From contig CAZLXB010000001.1 in NCBI GenBank assembly GCA_964563545.1, positions 62,001 to 126,000 on the forward strand: a DNA stretch of 64,000 nt, in the 5' to 3' direction. Origin of the DNA: Casp-actino8 sp964563545 (GTDB taxonomy: Bacteria > Actinomycetota > Acidimicrobiia > Acidimicrobiales > Ilumatobacteraceae). Below, piece by piece: positions 8,538-16,686 of the stretch (position 1 is its first letter; the number at the start of each line of letters is the position of its first letter). The notes under the pieces are model-generated. The model was not told the DNA's origin, made no database searches, and saw only the letters and a program-made list of their open reading frames with translations. The position numbers and the translations under genes were made by a program.

Positions 8538-9167
8538 TCAGACCCGCACGTACTCGAGTTCGCACTCCTCGCCGGACGCGTCGAAGAGATGGCGTCGCAT
8601 GCGTCCCTCTCGGTAGGCATAGCGATGGGTTTCGACTCCTCGCGGAGTGCTGACCGTGATCACGAATTCCTCACCGGTGAGCACCGAGGTCATGTCGACC
8701 GGTCCGAGAGGAGATTGCTCCTTGAGAGTCGTCTCGCCATCGACCACGAAGTCGCGTTCGGTGTGATCCTTGCGCCAACGCCACGGATGCTTGACGTCGG
8801 TGGCCACGGTGACGACCCCGTCGTGCAACTGCAGATGAAGAGTCGTGCGATCGAACAACTCGCTCACATGGGCATCGGAGGCGGCTGGTTCCATGCGGCG
8901 GGCGGCCAACCATTCGCGATAACCGGTGTGGGCGACGAGGCGCCATGAACCTCGCCAGAGGTGCATCGGTTGACCGGGAACGATGCGCGGAGGCTTGGCC
9001 CGGCGTCGACCGAAGAATGCCCGCTGGGCGTCCTCCCCGAGATCGTCGGCCATGCGCTCGACACTCCGGACCTTGGGCATCCGGACTCCGCCGGGCACCT
9101 TCGCGCCACCGGGAAGCTTTGGCACTTTGGGTGCCTTGGGAAGTTTCGGCAGTGTCGGACCGGCCAT
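8538..9167 (-). CDS. Unknown protein with Pro/Lys-rich N-terminal repeats
   Basis: A 209-residue protein I do not recognise. The first 35 residues are a run of short Pro/Lys/Val/Gly units (LPK, APK, VPK, LPG, AKVPGG, VRMPK). Two globular-looking blocks follow: one around GQPMHLWRGSWRLVAHTGYREWL and a beta-rich C-terminal half with many charged residues. No signal peptide or membrane segment. A TANNNT box (TACTGT, 9174-9179) lies 6 nt before the ATG, suggesting a leaderless transcript. It is convergent with the Rieske gene, with only 5 bp between the stop codons. Confidence 0.75.
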   Translation of the reverse strand: MAGPTLPKLPKAPKVPKLPGGAKVPGGVRMPKVRSVERMADDLGEDAQRAFFGRRRAKPPRIVPGQPMHLWRGSWRLVAHTGYREWLAARRMEPAASDAHVSELFDRTTLHLQLHDGVVTVATDVKHPWRWRKDHTERDFVVDGETTLKEQSPLGPVDMTSVLTGEEFVITVSTPRGVETHRYAYREGRMRRHLFDASGEECELEYVRV

Positions 9168-9255
9168 GGGGAGACAGTAGAGCCCGACGAAGACCGAGCG
9201 ACGTTCTAATGGACTACATTATCTCTCGGCCGAGGGGGCCGATCAGGGGGTCATC

Positions 9256-10458
9256 ATGGAATTCGGCGTGTTCTTCAACGGGTATCTGCCCGGACCGGCG
9301 GCTCACGACAAGGGTGCCGAGCACCTCATGCTCATGCGTGAAATCGAGTACGCGATCCTCGCCGACAAATGCAACTGGAAGTACGCCTGGTTCGGCGAAC
9401 ATCACGGGCTCCCCGAGTACAGCCACTTGTCGGCGCCGGCTCCGGTGATGGGCTATGTCGCCGCGCGCACGAGTCGAATCCATCTCGGCTTCGCCATCAA
9501 TTCCTTCCCGACGACGAAAGAGCACCCCGTACGCATCGCCGAAACGGCGGCCATGCTCGATCACATCACCGAAGGACGCTTCGAGTTCGGTACGGGACGC
9601 GGCGCTGGAAGTCATGAAGTCGCGACGTTCAACGGTCTGCAGACGAGCGAGACCAAGTCGATGTGGGACGAAGTGATTCACGAAATCCCGCGCATGTGGG
9701 AACAGAAGGACTACGACTTCGTCGGTAAGCATTTCTCGGTTCCGACTCCGCACAACATCCTGCCCAAGCCCTACGGCGAGGGTCATCCCCCCATCTGGGT
9801 CGCCTGCGGCAACGTCGACACCTACACGAAGGCCGCCCAGCACGGAATCGGTGCCATCGCCTTCAACTTCGAACCGATTCACAACCTCAAAGGTCGGATC
9901 CAGGCCTACAAGGAGGCCATCGGCAATCCGATCAATCAGGTCGGCCAGTACCGCAACGACAACGTGATGATGACGAACGCGTGTATCTGCCTCGAGGACC
10001 GCAATCGGGCGCGTGAGATCGCCAAGAAGCGCACCGGCTACCGCGTCACCATGGTCAACCTCTATCACGACACGATGCCCAAGTCGCCCGACGCGCGGGT
10101 GTGGCCGACTCCCCCGATCAAGGTCGAGTGGACCGACGAGATGCTCGACATGGCCATCGAAGGCGGTTACATGCTCTGTGGCAACCCCGAGGAAGTGTGC
10201 GAACAGCTCGAGCGCTACCAGAGTGTCGGCTGCGACCAAGTTGCCTTCGGTGTCCCCGACGAGGGTTACACGCATGACGAAGTCCTCGAGATGCTCGAAG
10301 TCTTCGGAAACAAGGTGATCCCCGAATTCGATCGTGATCCCGTTCACTCGACCACGCGTTTTCGCCAGCAGGCCAAGCGCCGGTACCCGGATTTTGCACA
10401 TCCGATCCCGACCGGACTCGAGGGAGCCGAACCCCCGGTCTTCCCGATCTCGGTCTGA
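9256..10458 (+). CDS. LLM-class flavin-dependent oxidoreductase (luciferase-like)
   Basis: A 400-residue TIM-barrel enzyme of the bacterial luciferase-like family, using reduced FMN or F420, probably to oxygenate or reduce a small organic substrate. Family marks are the N-terminal MEFGVFFNGY strand, WFGEHHGLPEYS near residue 45, the TSRIHLGFAINSFPT strand, and the RFEFGTGRGAG phosphate-binding loop near 115. The start has AGGGGG just upstream at ideal spacing. No operon partner is obvious: the upstream gene is divergent and the next gene has its own ribosome binding site. Confidence 0.9.
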   Translation: MEFGVFFNGYLPGPAAHDKGAEHLMLMREIEYAILADKCNWKYAWFGEHHGLPEYSHLSAPAPVMGYVAARTSRIHLGFAINSFPTTKEHPVRIAETAAMLDHITEGRFEFGTGRGAGSHEVATFNGLQTSETKSMWDEVIHEIPRMWEQKDYDFVGKHFSVPTPHNILPKPYGEGHPPIWVACGNVDTYTKAAQHGIGAIAFNFEPIHNLKGRIQAYKEAIGNPINQVGQYRNDNVMMTNACICLEDRNRAREIAKKRTGYRVTMVNLYHDTMPKSPDARVWPTPPIKVEWTDEMLDMAIEGGYMLCGNPEEVCEQLERYQSVGCDQVAFGVPDEGYTHDEVLEMLEVFGNKVIPEFDRDPVHSTTRFRQQAKRRYPDFAHPIPTGLEGAEPPVFPISV

Positions 10459-10552
10459 TCGACACCTTTCACTCGTTGTCTGGTCACCGGTTTTCTGGTT
10501 CGGGTTCTTCACCTATACGGTGAAAATTCATCACCAGAACAACGGGGGTGTG

Positions 10553-11125
10553 ATGTTCGGGGCGGAGTACTACCGGAGGTTCTACGGCAAGGGCGGTGTT
10601 CACGATCGTCGGGCCATTGCCAACCTCGCGTCCGCCGTTCACGGCATGGCCTCGTGGTGGGGAGTCACTCCTACATCGGTGCTCGATGTCGGCGCCGGTC
10701 CCGGCCTCTGGCGCGACTGGTATCGCTCCACTCATCCGCGCGTGAAAGTGACCTCGATCGACGTCAGCGACTACGCGTGCAAGAAGTACGGGCACGAGCA
10801 ACGCGACATCTCGTCCTGGACTCCGCCCCAGCCCTTCGACCTCGTCGTCTGTCACGGCGTCCTGCAATATCCCGACGACCGCAACACCACGGCGGCCATC
10901 GACAACATCGCCGCCGCCTGTCGGCACGTCCTGTACCTCGAGGTACCGACGACTGCGGACTTTCGCACGGTCGTCGACCGCGAGGCGACCGACATGGACG
11001 TTCACCATCGGACCGGACTCTGGTATCGGCGTCGACTGGAGAAACACTTCATCCAGGCCGGGGCCGGGCTCTGGGTCCGACGCGGGGGCGGTGTCCTGCT
11101 CTACGAGCTGGAGCGCACCCGCTGA
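10553..11125 (+). CDS. Class I SAM-dependent methyltransferase
   Basis: A 190-residue methyltransferase with the SAM-binding glycine motif VLDVGAGPGLW at about 45-55, the acidic strand-2 end TSIDVS near 72, and a post-motif FDLVVCHGVLQY near 98. The fold is complete but short, without an obvious substrate domain, so the acceptor is unknown. ATG 10553 is preferred because GGGGG lies about 5 nt upstream; an open frame continues upstream to 10334, but that part does not resemble protein. The next gene begins 24 bp downstream. Confidence 0.85.
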   Translation: MFGAEYYRRFYGKGGVHDRRAIANLASAVHGMASWWGVTPTSVLDVGAGPGLWRDWYRSTHPRVKVTSIDVSDYACKKYGHEQRDISSWTPPQPFDLVVCHGVLQYPDDRNTTAAIDNIAAACRHVLYLEVPTTADFRTVVDREATDMDVHHRTGLWYRRRLEKHFIQAGAGLWVRRGGGVLLYELERTR

Positions 11126-11148
11126 ACGTTCACGCCTACGATCGCCAC

Positions 11149-11601
11149 GTGACCGACTCTCTCGACACACGGGTTCGACGGCTTGAAGACATTCTCGAGA
11201 TCCAGCAGATCTTCATCGACTACGGACTCGCGCTCGACGCCGGCGATTTCGACCTCTACGCGTCCCTCTTCGCCGAAGAGGGCACCATCGCCCTCGGCCC
11301 GATGGGCAAGGCCACTGGACGCGTAGCGATCAAGGAACTCATGGAGCGAACCATGCAAGGACGGGTCGGCAGATCGCTTCACATCGTGAGCAGTCCGCAG
11401 ATCACTTTCGACGACGCCGGAGACACCGCACGTTCACAGGTGATGTGGACCGTCGTGCATCGCGACGAAGCGGGTCAGCCGCGACTCACGATGATGGGTC
11501 GTCACCAGGACGAACTGGTGCGCGAGAACGGTCGCTGGAAGATCGCTCGCCGACGAGGCCTGATCGACATGCCGTCGACCTTCACCCATGTCGACCACTG
11601 A
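11149..11601 (+). CDS. SnoaL-like / NTF2-family protein
   Basis: A 150-residue alpha+beta-barrel protein of the SnoaL-like type found in steroid, polyketide and aromatic catabolism. It shows the N-terminal helix pair LEDILEIQQIFIDYGLALD, then FDLYASLFAEEGTI, and a C-terminal strand WKIARRRGLIDMP. The GTG start at 11149 is supported by TACGAT at 11137-11142, 6 nt upstream, a leaderless arrangement. Whether it is an isomerase, a dehydratase or only a binding protein cannot be told. Confidence 0.82.
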   Translation: MTDSLDTRVRRLEDILEIQQIFIDYGLALDAGDFDLYASLFAEEGTIALGPMGKATGRVAIKELMERTMQGRVGRSLHIVSSPQITFDDAGDTARSQVMWTVVHRDEAGQPRLTMMGRHQDELVRENGRWKIARRRGLIDMPSTFTHVDH

Positions 11602-12069
11602 TCAGGCGCCGAGAATCTCGAGAACCTTGCGCACGCGCTCGGCGTGAATCGTCTCTTCGCGACCGTTCAACCGTAGGAGCTTTTCGACCTCGGGATCTTC
11701 TTCCTTGTCGGCCCACGCCTGATATCCCGCGTCTCCGTTGAGCTCGCCCTGCACGATGCCACGGAACAGATCGGGCGTCACCTCGGCCGGCATGGGGATG
11801 GGCAACAGCGCCGACACTTCAGCCGACGGCTCCCAATCGCGTCCGAGGCGGATCGAGAGCGCTTTTGCGATCCGACGCGCATGGGCGAGTTCTTCGCGTC
11901 CGTTACGCCGCAGGAGTTCCGCTGCCTCTTCGTTACCGATACGTTCGGCGAGCAAGTTGTAGAACTGCTCGCCACTGCACTCGAGGCGGTAAATCGTCTC
12001 CATGGCGGCGACGTCGAGGGTCGCGATCGAACCGAGCGACGCGCTCACGCTGTAGAAGTTCTCTTCCAT
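11602..12069 (-). CDS. Rubrerythrin/ferritin-like diiron protein
   Basis: A 155-residue four-helix protein with two matching diiron half-sites: E60-L-A-H63 in NGREELAHARR and E139-T-I-H142 in NGREETIHAER. The repeated context suggests internal duplication of a two-helix unit. Candidate bridging glutamates are E34 in CSGEQFYN and E109 in VQGELNGD. Likely roles are iron handling or peroxide reduction in the cytoplasm. It lacks the C-terminal rubredoxin domain of true rubrerythrin. A good AAGGAGGA ribosome site precedes the ATG. It is convergent with the SnoaL-like gene, the two stop codons adjoining within a TGATCA. Confidence 0.85.
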   Translation of the reverse strand: MEENFYSVSASLGSIATLDVAAMETIYRLECSGEQFYNLLAERIGNEEAAELLRRNGREELAHARRIAKALSIRLGRDWEPSAEVSALLPIPMPAEVTPDLFRGIVQGELNGDAGYQAWADKEEDPEVEKLLRLNGREETIHAERVRKVLEILGA

Positions 12070-12144
12070 GTGTCCTCCTTCGACACGAGACGCCTCGACG
12101 ACTCCCGATGGCCACGCACAGTACCCGCGCCGCAGAGAGGCGGG

Positions 12145-12839
12145 TCAGTCGAGCAATGAGGGATCGGCGCGTAATTCCTGACGGACCATGGCTTCCCAGA
12201 AGCCGACGAAGCGATCACCGGTCGAAGCTTCCATGCGTTCGAGATACCACGACGGCAGGACACTCTTCATCGATCCGCCGGCGGCCCGGACGTGCCACGC
12301 TCGCTGACAACGCTGTTCGAGGGCAACTGCGCGCTGGTGTACGGCTCGAATGGAGTTGCCGAGGACGAAGACCCCGTGACCGGCGAGAAGCACGAGTTCG
12401 GCGTCGCCCATCGCCGCGACGGCCTTGGCCGCACTCCCCGAATCGTCGACGGCACCGTCGTATTCGGCCACCAAGGCCAACCGGCCACCACCCAGTGCCG
12501 ATGACTGATCGAGGATCGGCGGAACCTCGCCCATGTCGGCCCACACAGTGCCGTAGAGCGGGTGATTGTGGAGGGCAACCTCGACTCCCGGCCGGGCTTT
12601 GTGCAGTTCGAGGTGGAGAGGGATCCCGGGGGGAACGGCCCACGAGCCCTCCACGAGATTGCCCTCCAGATCGATACGGATCACGTCGTCGGCGCAAAAT
12701 TCGTTCCAGAGAAGAGGCCACGGATTGCACAACAACGTGCCGTCATGGAGATTGACCGTGATGTGCCCAGCCAGGTGGTCGTTGTAGCCCTCGCGCCACA
12801 GAGTGCGGGCCAGGAGGACGAGTTCCTGGGCCAGCGTCA
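12145..12839 (-). CDS. Class II aldolase/adducin-family protein, 5' end at assembly gap
   Basis: Metal-dependent aldolase or epimerase of the fuculose-phosphate aldolase/adducin fold. The frame continues upstream of the first internal start (TTG at 12735) through TLAQELVLLARTLWREG and the conserved D-H-L-A-G-H-I zinc-site segment up to the N run. The second pair of metal histidines is in LHNHPLYGTVW, and another lies in LLAGHGVFV. The base before TG at 12838-12839 is N, so position 12840 could itself be the first base of the start codon, or the gene may extend further into the gap. About 230 residues are visible, close to full family length. Substrate unknown. Confidence 0.85.
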
Positions 12840-12939
12840 NNNNNNNNNNNNNNNNNNNNNNNNNNNNNNNNNNNNNNNNNNNNNNNNNNNNNNNNNNNNN
12901 NNNNNNNNNNNNNNNNNNNNNNNNNNNNNNNNNNNNNNN
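12840..12939. other. Assembly gap of exactly 100 N
   Basis: A round 100-base N run is a conventional placeholder for a scaffold join of unknown true length. It removes the 5' end of the aldolase-like gene and the 3' end of the LOG-family gene. Confidence 0.98.
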
Positions 12940-13670
12940 CCGATCGCCGCGATCGGACGCAACTTGCGATACAGCCGGAAGCGCTCGACCGAATTCTCGG
13001 TGATGTGATGCATCGCTTCATCGATATCGTCCGTCACGAGAAGGAGGTCGAGATCTCCGGGTGAGATGAGTCCGGCCTCGGCCATCTCGTCGAGTTGCTG
13101 CAGGAGAGGTCCCCAGAACTCCGTACCCATCAGCACGACCGGAAAGTTGCTCACCTTGCCGGTCTGGATGAGTGTGAGTGCCTCGAAGAGTTCATCGACC
13201 GTGCCGAATCCGCCCGGCATCACCACGAAGGCGTAGGAGTACTTCACAAGCATGACCTTGCGCACGAAGAAGTACGAGAAGTCGACGCTGATGTCGAGAT
13301 ACGGATTCGGCATCTGCTCGTGCGGGAGTTCGATGTTGCAGCCGACGGAGTGGCCGCCGGATTCCTTGGCGCCGCGGTTGGCCGCCTCCATCACCCCCGG
13401 CCCGCCGCCGGTCATGACCGTGAAGCCGATCCGGCTGAGGGCCGATCCCACGACACGGGCGAGTTCGTATTCGGTGTCGCCTTCGCGGACCCGGGCCGAG
13501 CCGAACACCGTGACACACGGTCCGACGAAGTGCAGGCGACGGAATCCCCGGATCATCTCGCGCACCACCCGAGACACCGTTCGCAACTCGCGACGCCGCA
13601 GGCGCGGGCCACTGAGGAACGAGCGATCGCGGTTGAGTGGTGACCTTGGTCCCTTGGTGTCCACATCCAT
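12940..13670 (-). CDS. LOG-family (TIGR00730-type) Rossmann protein, 3' end at assembly gap
   Basis: Nucleotide-binding protein of the LOG family; characterised members are cytokinin-riboside 5'-monophosphate phosphoribohydrolases. The signature GGGPGVMEAANRGA (about residues 87-100) and PGGFGTVDELFE (about 153-164) are both intact, so the active site is complete. The longer form with an N-terminal extension of about 55 residues is typical of actinobacteria. The ATG at 13670 is used; another at 13691 would overlap the divergent AhpD-like start. Only the last few residues are missing, replaced by the N run. The physiological nucleotide is unknown. Confidence 0.88.
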
Positions 13671-13689
13671 ACTCGCAAGACTGCCATCC

Positions 13690-14049
13690 ATGACCGACCA
13701 TGTGCACGGCGCCGACATGATGAACGACCTGATACCACTCGTTCGAAATCTGCGTCATCAGATCCCCGACGTGATGAAAGCGTTCTCCGAACTCCACACG
13801 GCGACCATGAAGCCTGGAGCTCTCGACACCAAGACCAAAGAACTGATCGCTCTGGCCATTTCGGTGAGCGCGCGCTGTGACGGCTGCATCGCTTCGCACG
13901 CCCACGGGGCGGCCAAGCAGGGCGCAACCGAAACCGAGGTTTCCGAAGCGATCGGTGTGGCCATCCTCATGGCCGGCGGACCAGCCACGGTCTACGGGCC
14001 GAGAGCGCTCGCCGCATTCCAGGATTTCGCGTCACCGACCTCAACCTGA
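13690..14049 (+). CDS. AhpD-like/carboxymuconolactone decarboxylase-family protein
   Basis: A 119-residue all-alpha AhpD-fold protein. The redox motif C-D-G-C-I-A-S-H (about residues 64-71) has the CxxC plus downstream His of AhpD-type disulfide reductases, unlike true decarboxylases, which lack the cysteines. A role in peroxide defence or thiol relay is likely. The start may be ATG 13690 or ATG 13717. The gene is divergent from the LOG gene with 19 bp or less between them. Confidence 0.85.
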   Translation: MTDHVHGADMMNDLIPLVRNLRHQIPDVMKAFSELHTATMKPGALDTKTKELIALAISVSARCDGCIASHAHGAAKQGATETEVSEAIGVAILMAGGPATVYGPRALAAFQDFASPTST

Positions 14050-14096
14050 CCGGACGACCTACCGATCACGGTGGGCCATGTGGCAACCTTGCCTCG

Positions 14097-14936
14097 ATGG
14101 CTCGCAAGACGAAAATCACCGTCGCCACCGTCAATGTCAACGGGATCCGCGCTGCGGTGAACAACGGCATCGGTGGCTGGATCACCGAACGGCAACCCGA
14201 TGTGATCACGATGCAAGAGGTGCGGGCGCCCGATGACCTCGTGGCCGACCTCGTGCGCAGTGTGACCGGACCGAAGTGGTCAGTCGCCCACGACGAATGC
14301 GAGCAGAAGGGTCGCGCCGGTGTGGCCGTGGTCGCCAAGAAGCCGATCGTCGCCAGTCGTTCCGGATTGCGTCAGCACACCAAGGACAAGACGAAGTTCT
14401 CCGATTCGGGCCGATGGATAGAAGCCGACCTCGAGACACCCGATGGCAAAGGACTCACGGTGATCTCCGCCTACGTGCACACCGGTGATGCCGAGAGCCC
14501 GGAACGTATGTCGGAGAAGTTGGCCTTCTTGCGCGCCGCCACAGTACGCCTACAGGATCTCAGGAAATCGAAGCGCCACGTCCTGCTGACCGGTGATCTG
14601 AACGTGGCCCATCGGGAAGTCGACCTCAAGAACTGGAAGGGCAACCTGAAGAGTGCGGGTTTTCTTCCGGAAGAACGAGCCTGGTTCGACGAGCTCTTCG
14701 ACGACCACGGTTGGGTCGATGTCGCCCGTCGCCTCAGCGGGGAAGGACCTGGTCCGTATTCGTGGTGGTCGTGGCGCGGAAAGGCCTTCGACACCGACGC
14801 CGGTTGGCGCATCGATTACCACATCGCGACTCCGGGTCTGGCCGATTGCGCCGTGGAAACCGCCGTCGATCGCGCGCCGTCGTACGCCGAACGATGGTCG
14901 GATCACGCACCCGTGGTGGTCACGTACGCCCTGTGA
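14097..14936 (+). CDS. xth: Exodeoxyribonuclease III (AP endonuclease)
   Basis: Base-excision repair nuclease that cleaves 5' of abasic sites and trims 3' ends. All family signatures are present in 279 residues: VNVNGIRA near 11-18, the metal-binding Glu in QEVRAP near 41, HTGD near 127, GDLNVAHREVDLKN near 161-174, the D of GWRIDYH near 239, and the catalytic His in WSDHAP near 269. A CAACCT hexamer 7 nt before the ATG resembles the local leaderless promoter type. The 3' end overlaps the convergent membrane-protein gene by 34 bp. Confidence 0.95.
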   Translation: MARKTKITVATVNVNGIRAAVNNGIGGWITERQPDVITMQEVRAPDDLVADLVRSVTGPKWSVAHDECEQKGRAGVAVVAKKPIVASRSGLRQHTKDKTKFSDSGRWIEADLETPDGKGLTVISAYVHTGDAESPERMSEKLAFLRAATVRLQDLRKSKRHVLLTGDLNVAHREVDLKNWKGNLKSAGFLPEERAWFDELFDDHGWVDVARRLSGEGPGPYSWWSWRGKAFDTDAGWRIDYHIATPGLADCAVETAVDRAPSYAERWSDHAPVVVTYAL

Positions 14937-15823
14937 CTCCGGCGTACGACGAGAGACGAACCTCCGAGGGCCGCGAGTCCGACCAGTGCCACCAACACGC
15001 CCTGCAGAACCTCGTTGTCGACGTTCTGGAAGACGAAGGCCGAGATCGAGATCACGATCACGAGCGCCCCACCTGCCACTTGTTCGAGACGTGACCACTG
15101 AACACCCGTGGCAAACAAGAGACACCCAATGACCAGCGCGGGAACGAGGCCGTTCACACCATCGAATTCGGCGACGAAACCCGGAGTCGCCATGACGATC
15201 ATCGCCACCCCGGCGATTCGCAGGAGGATCGAGAATCCGACCCTCCCCTGACCGAGTGCGATGAGCAGAGAGCCGGCGATCGCAAAGGGCAATGCGGTGA
15301 GACCCGAATCGATGTCGAGAAGTTCGATGGCCCCCGCACACACGGCGATGGTCGACGGGATCATCGTGACACTCGCACCGAAATGCGACGAAGGGAGTCG
15401 CACGAGCGACCAGGCGACCCCTACGGTGCCCGCCGATACGGCGATCCACGCGCCGTCGACATCGGCATTGGCCAACAGCAGGGCACCAGCAGCGACGAAG
15501 GATGCGATGCTCGCCATCTCGAGTATCTCACCGGTGTTCAGACGCCAGCCCGACTTCTTCTCGAGGCGATAACTGACGAAACCAGCCACGGCACTGACGA
15601 CGTACAGCAAGACCGCCACCACGACCTCGGACGCTTCGTCGAAGAGAGCCACGGCCAGGCGAACGACACCGACGACGATGATCAACGCGGCCAAGTAGCC
15701 GACGGTCTCGCGCAACGAGAGCACGATGCGGGGCGCATGAAGAATGTCTTCGGCTTCGGCGTGCGAGAGACGACGATCGTCGACGAGTTTTTCGACCATT
15801 TCTCTCTGCGTGAGTTCAGCCAT
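14903..15823 (-). CDS. Multispanning membrane protein, weakly DUF2157-like
   Basis: A 306-residue protein with a cytoplasmic N-terminal helical segment (LTQREMVEKLVDDRRLSHAEA) followed by about nine to ten hydrophobic segments and a short charged tail. The N-terminal helix plus membrane-barrel layout recalls DUF2157 proteins, but I am not certain. ATG 15823 is preceded by GGAGGTG. It may be the last gene of a unit with the XRE regulator and the phasin/HBHA-like gene, although 94 bp separates it from the regulator. Its end overlaps exonuclease III antisense. Confidence 0.8.
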   Translation of the reverse strand: MAELTQREMVEKLVDDRRLSHAEAEDILHAPRIVLSLRETVGYLAALIIVVGVVRLAVALFDEASEVVVAVLLYVVSAVAGFVSYRLEKKSGWRLNTGEILEMASIASFVAAGALLLANADVDGAWIAVSAGTVGVAWSLVRLPSSHFGASVTMIPSTIAVCAGAIELLDIDSGLTALPFAIAGSLLIALGQGRVGFSILLRIAGVAMIVMATPGFVAEFDGVNGLVPALVIGCLLFATGVQWSRLEQVAGGALVIVISISAFVFQNVDNEVLQGVLVALVGLAALGGSSLVVRRSHRAYVTTTGA

Positions 15824-15917
15824 GGGACACCTCCGAGAATGCGGTGCGAAGAGTTTGGCCGACTCACACACGCCGAAGCCTCCGGCCATCGATGAAGATG
15901 ACGGGAATACCTCGTGG

Positions 15918-16268
15918 TCACTCGGGGGCGAGGAAACTCCGATACACCGAGATCAGCGCTTCCTTCTGCGCATCGGTCAGACGGCCATCACGACGAATCG
16001 CGTCTTCCGTGTCGCCCGATGGTTGCTCGTCCTCGTCGAGCATGCCGGCGCGATCGAGGAGTTCTTCAGCCGACACATTGAGGGCGCGGGCGATCGAACG
16101 CACGACGCGCACGGAGGGTTCGTGGAGGCCCCGTTCGATCTGACTCAGGTACGGATTGGACACCTGAGCCAGATCGGACAACTGGCGAAGACTCATCTTG
16201 GCCAACTGACGTTGTTGGCGGATCGCAGCACCAAGGGCGCCGAGGCGACCCTCCCAATCGTCGGCCAT
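15918..16268 (-). CDS. XRE-family HTH transcriptional regulator
   Basis: A 116-residue DNA-binding protein. The Cro/C1-type HTH spans about 10-65 with SLRQLSDLAQVSNPYLSQIE as the two-helix core. The phrase VSNPYLSQIERGL is very like the regulator next to heparin-binding haemagglutinin genes in mycobacteria. It lies 10 bp downstream of the phasin/HBHA-like gene and so is probably co-transcribed with it and may control it. The C-terminal 50 residues are acidic and probably disordered. Confidence 0.88.
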   Translation of the reverse strand: MADDWEGRLGALGAAIRQQRQLAKMSLRQLSDLAQVSNPYLSQIERGLHEPSVRVVRSIARALNVSAEELLDRAGMLDEDEQPSGDTEDAIRRDGRLTDAQKEALISVYRSFLAPE

Positions 16269-16278
16269 GCCGAGTGGC

Positions 16279-16617
16279 TTACTTGGCCGAGGTCTTGGCG
16301 AGAGTGCGCACGGCCTGGCCGGCGAACTCGGCCTGCTGGCGGGCGACCTTCTTCGCGAACTCGACGTTCGACTTGATGGCGGCCTCGACTCGCGGGAACT
16401 TCGGGAGCTCGGGCTTGGCCGGCACCACACGGGCGACGACTTCGGACACCTTCTCGAGGCGGGCCAAGGTGGCCTTGTTGCCCTTGTCGAGGTTTCCGAG
16501 GATCGCCTGACGGGCGAACTCGGGGTTGAGCACGGCGCCGACCTTGGCGATCAGAGCCGCCGGGGCCTTGGCCGCGGGGGTGGATTCGGGGGTGGGGGTG
16601 GTCTTTTTCTGAGCCAT
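16279..16617 (-). CDS. Phasin/HBHA-like helical protein
   Basis: A 112-residue, Ala/Lys-rich, amphipathic helical protein beginning with a short Lys/Thr/Pro-rich segment. The C-terminal helix (VEFAKKVARQQAEFAGQAVRTLA) has the periodicity of phasins and of mycobacterial HBHA. The adjoining XRE regulator matches the HBHA neighbourhood. Possible roles are polyester or lipid-granule coating or cell-surface adhesion. TATTCT at 16624-16629, 6 nt before the ATG, marks a leaderless start. No Lys-rich C-terminal tail of the classical HBHA kind is present, only AKTSAK. Confidence 0.72.
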   Translation of the reverse strand: MAQKKTTPTPESTPAAKAPAALIAKVGAVLNPEFARQAILGNLDKGNKATLARLEKVSEVVARVVPAKPELPKFPRVEAAIKSNVEFAKKVARQQAEFAGQAVRTLAKTSAK

Positions 16618-16686
16618 GCTTGAAGAATACGGCTTTGCGCTAGATATGCCAAGCGGAGCCGGGGTGACTCCCGTTACTCGGGACGC

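Noticed and set aside
12562..13008. Frames that read through the N gap
   Set aside because: Translation across N is meaningless; real genes on the minus strand end at the gap on both sides.
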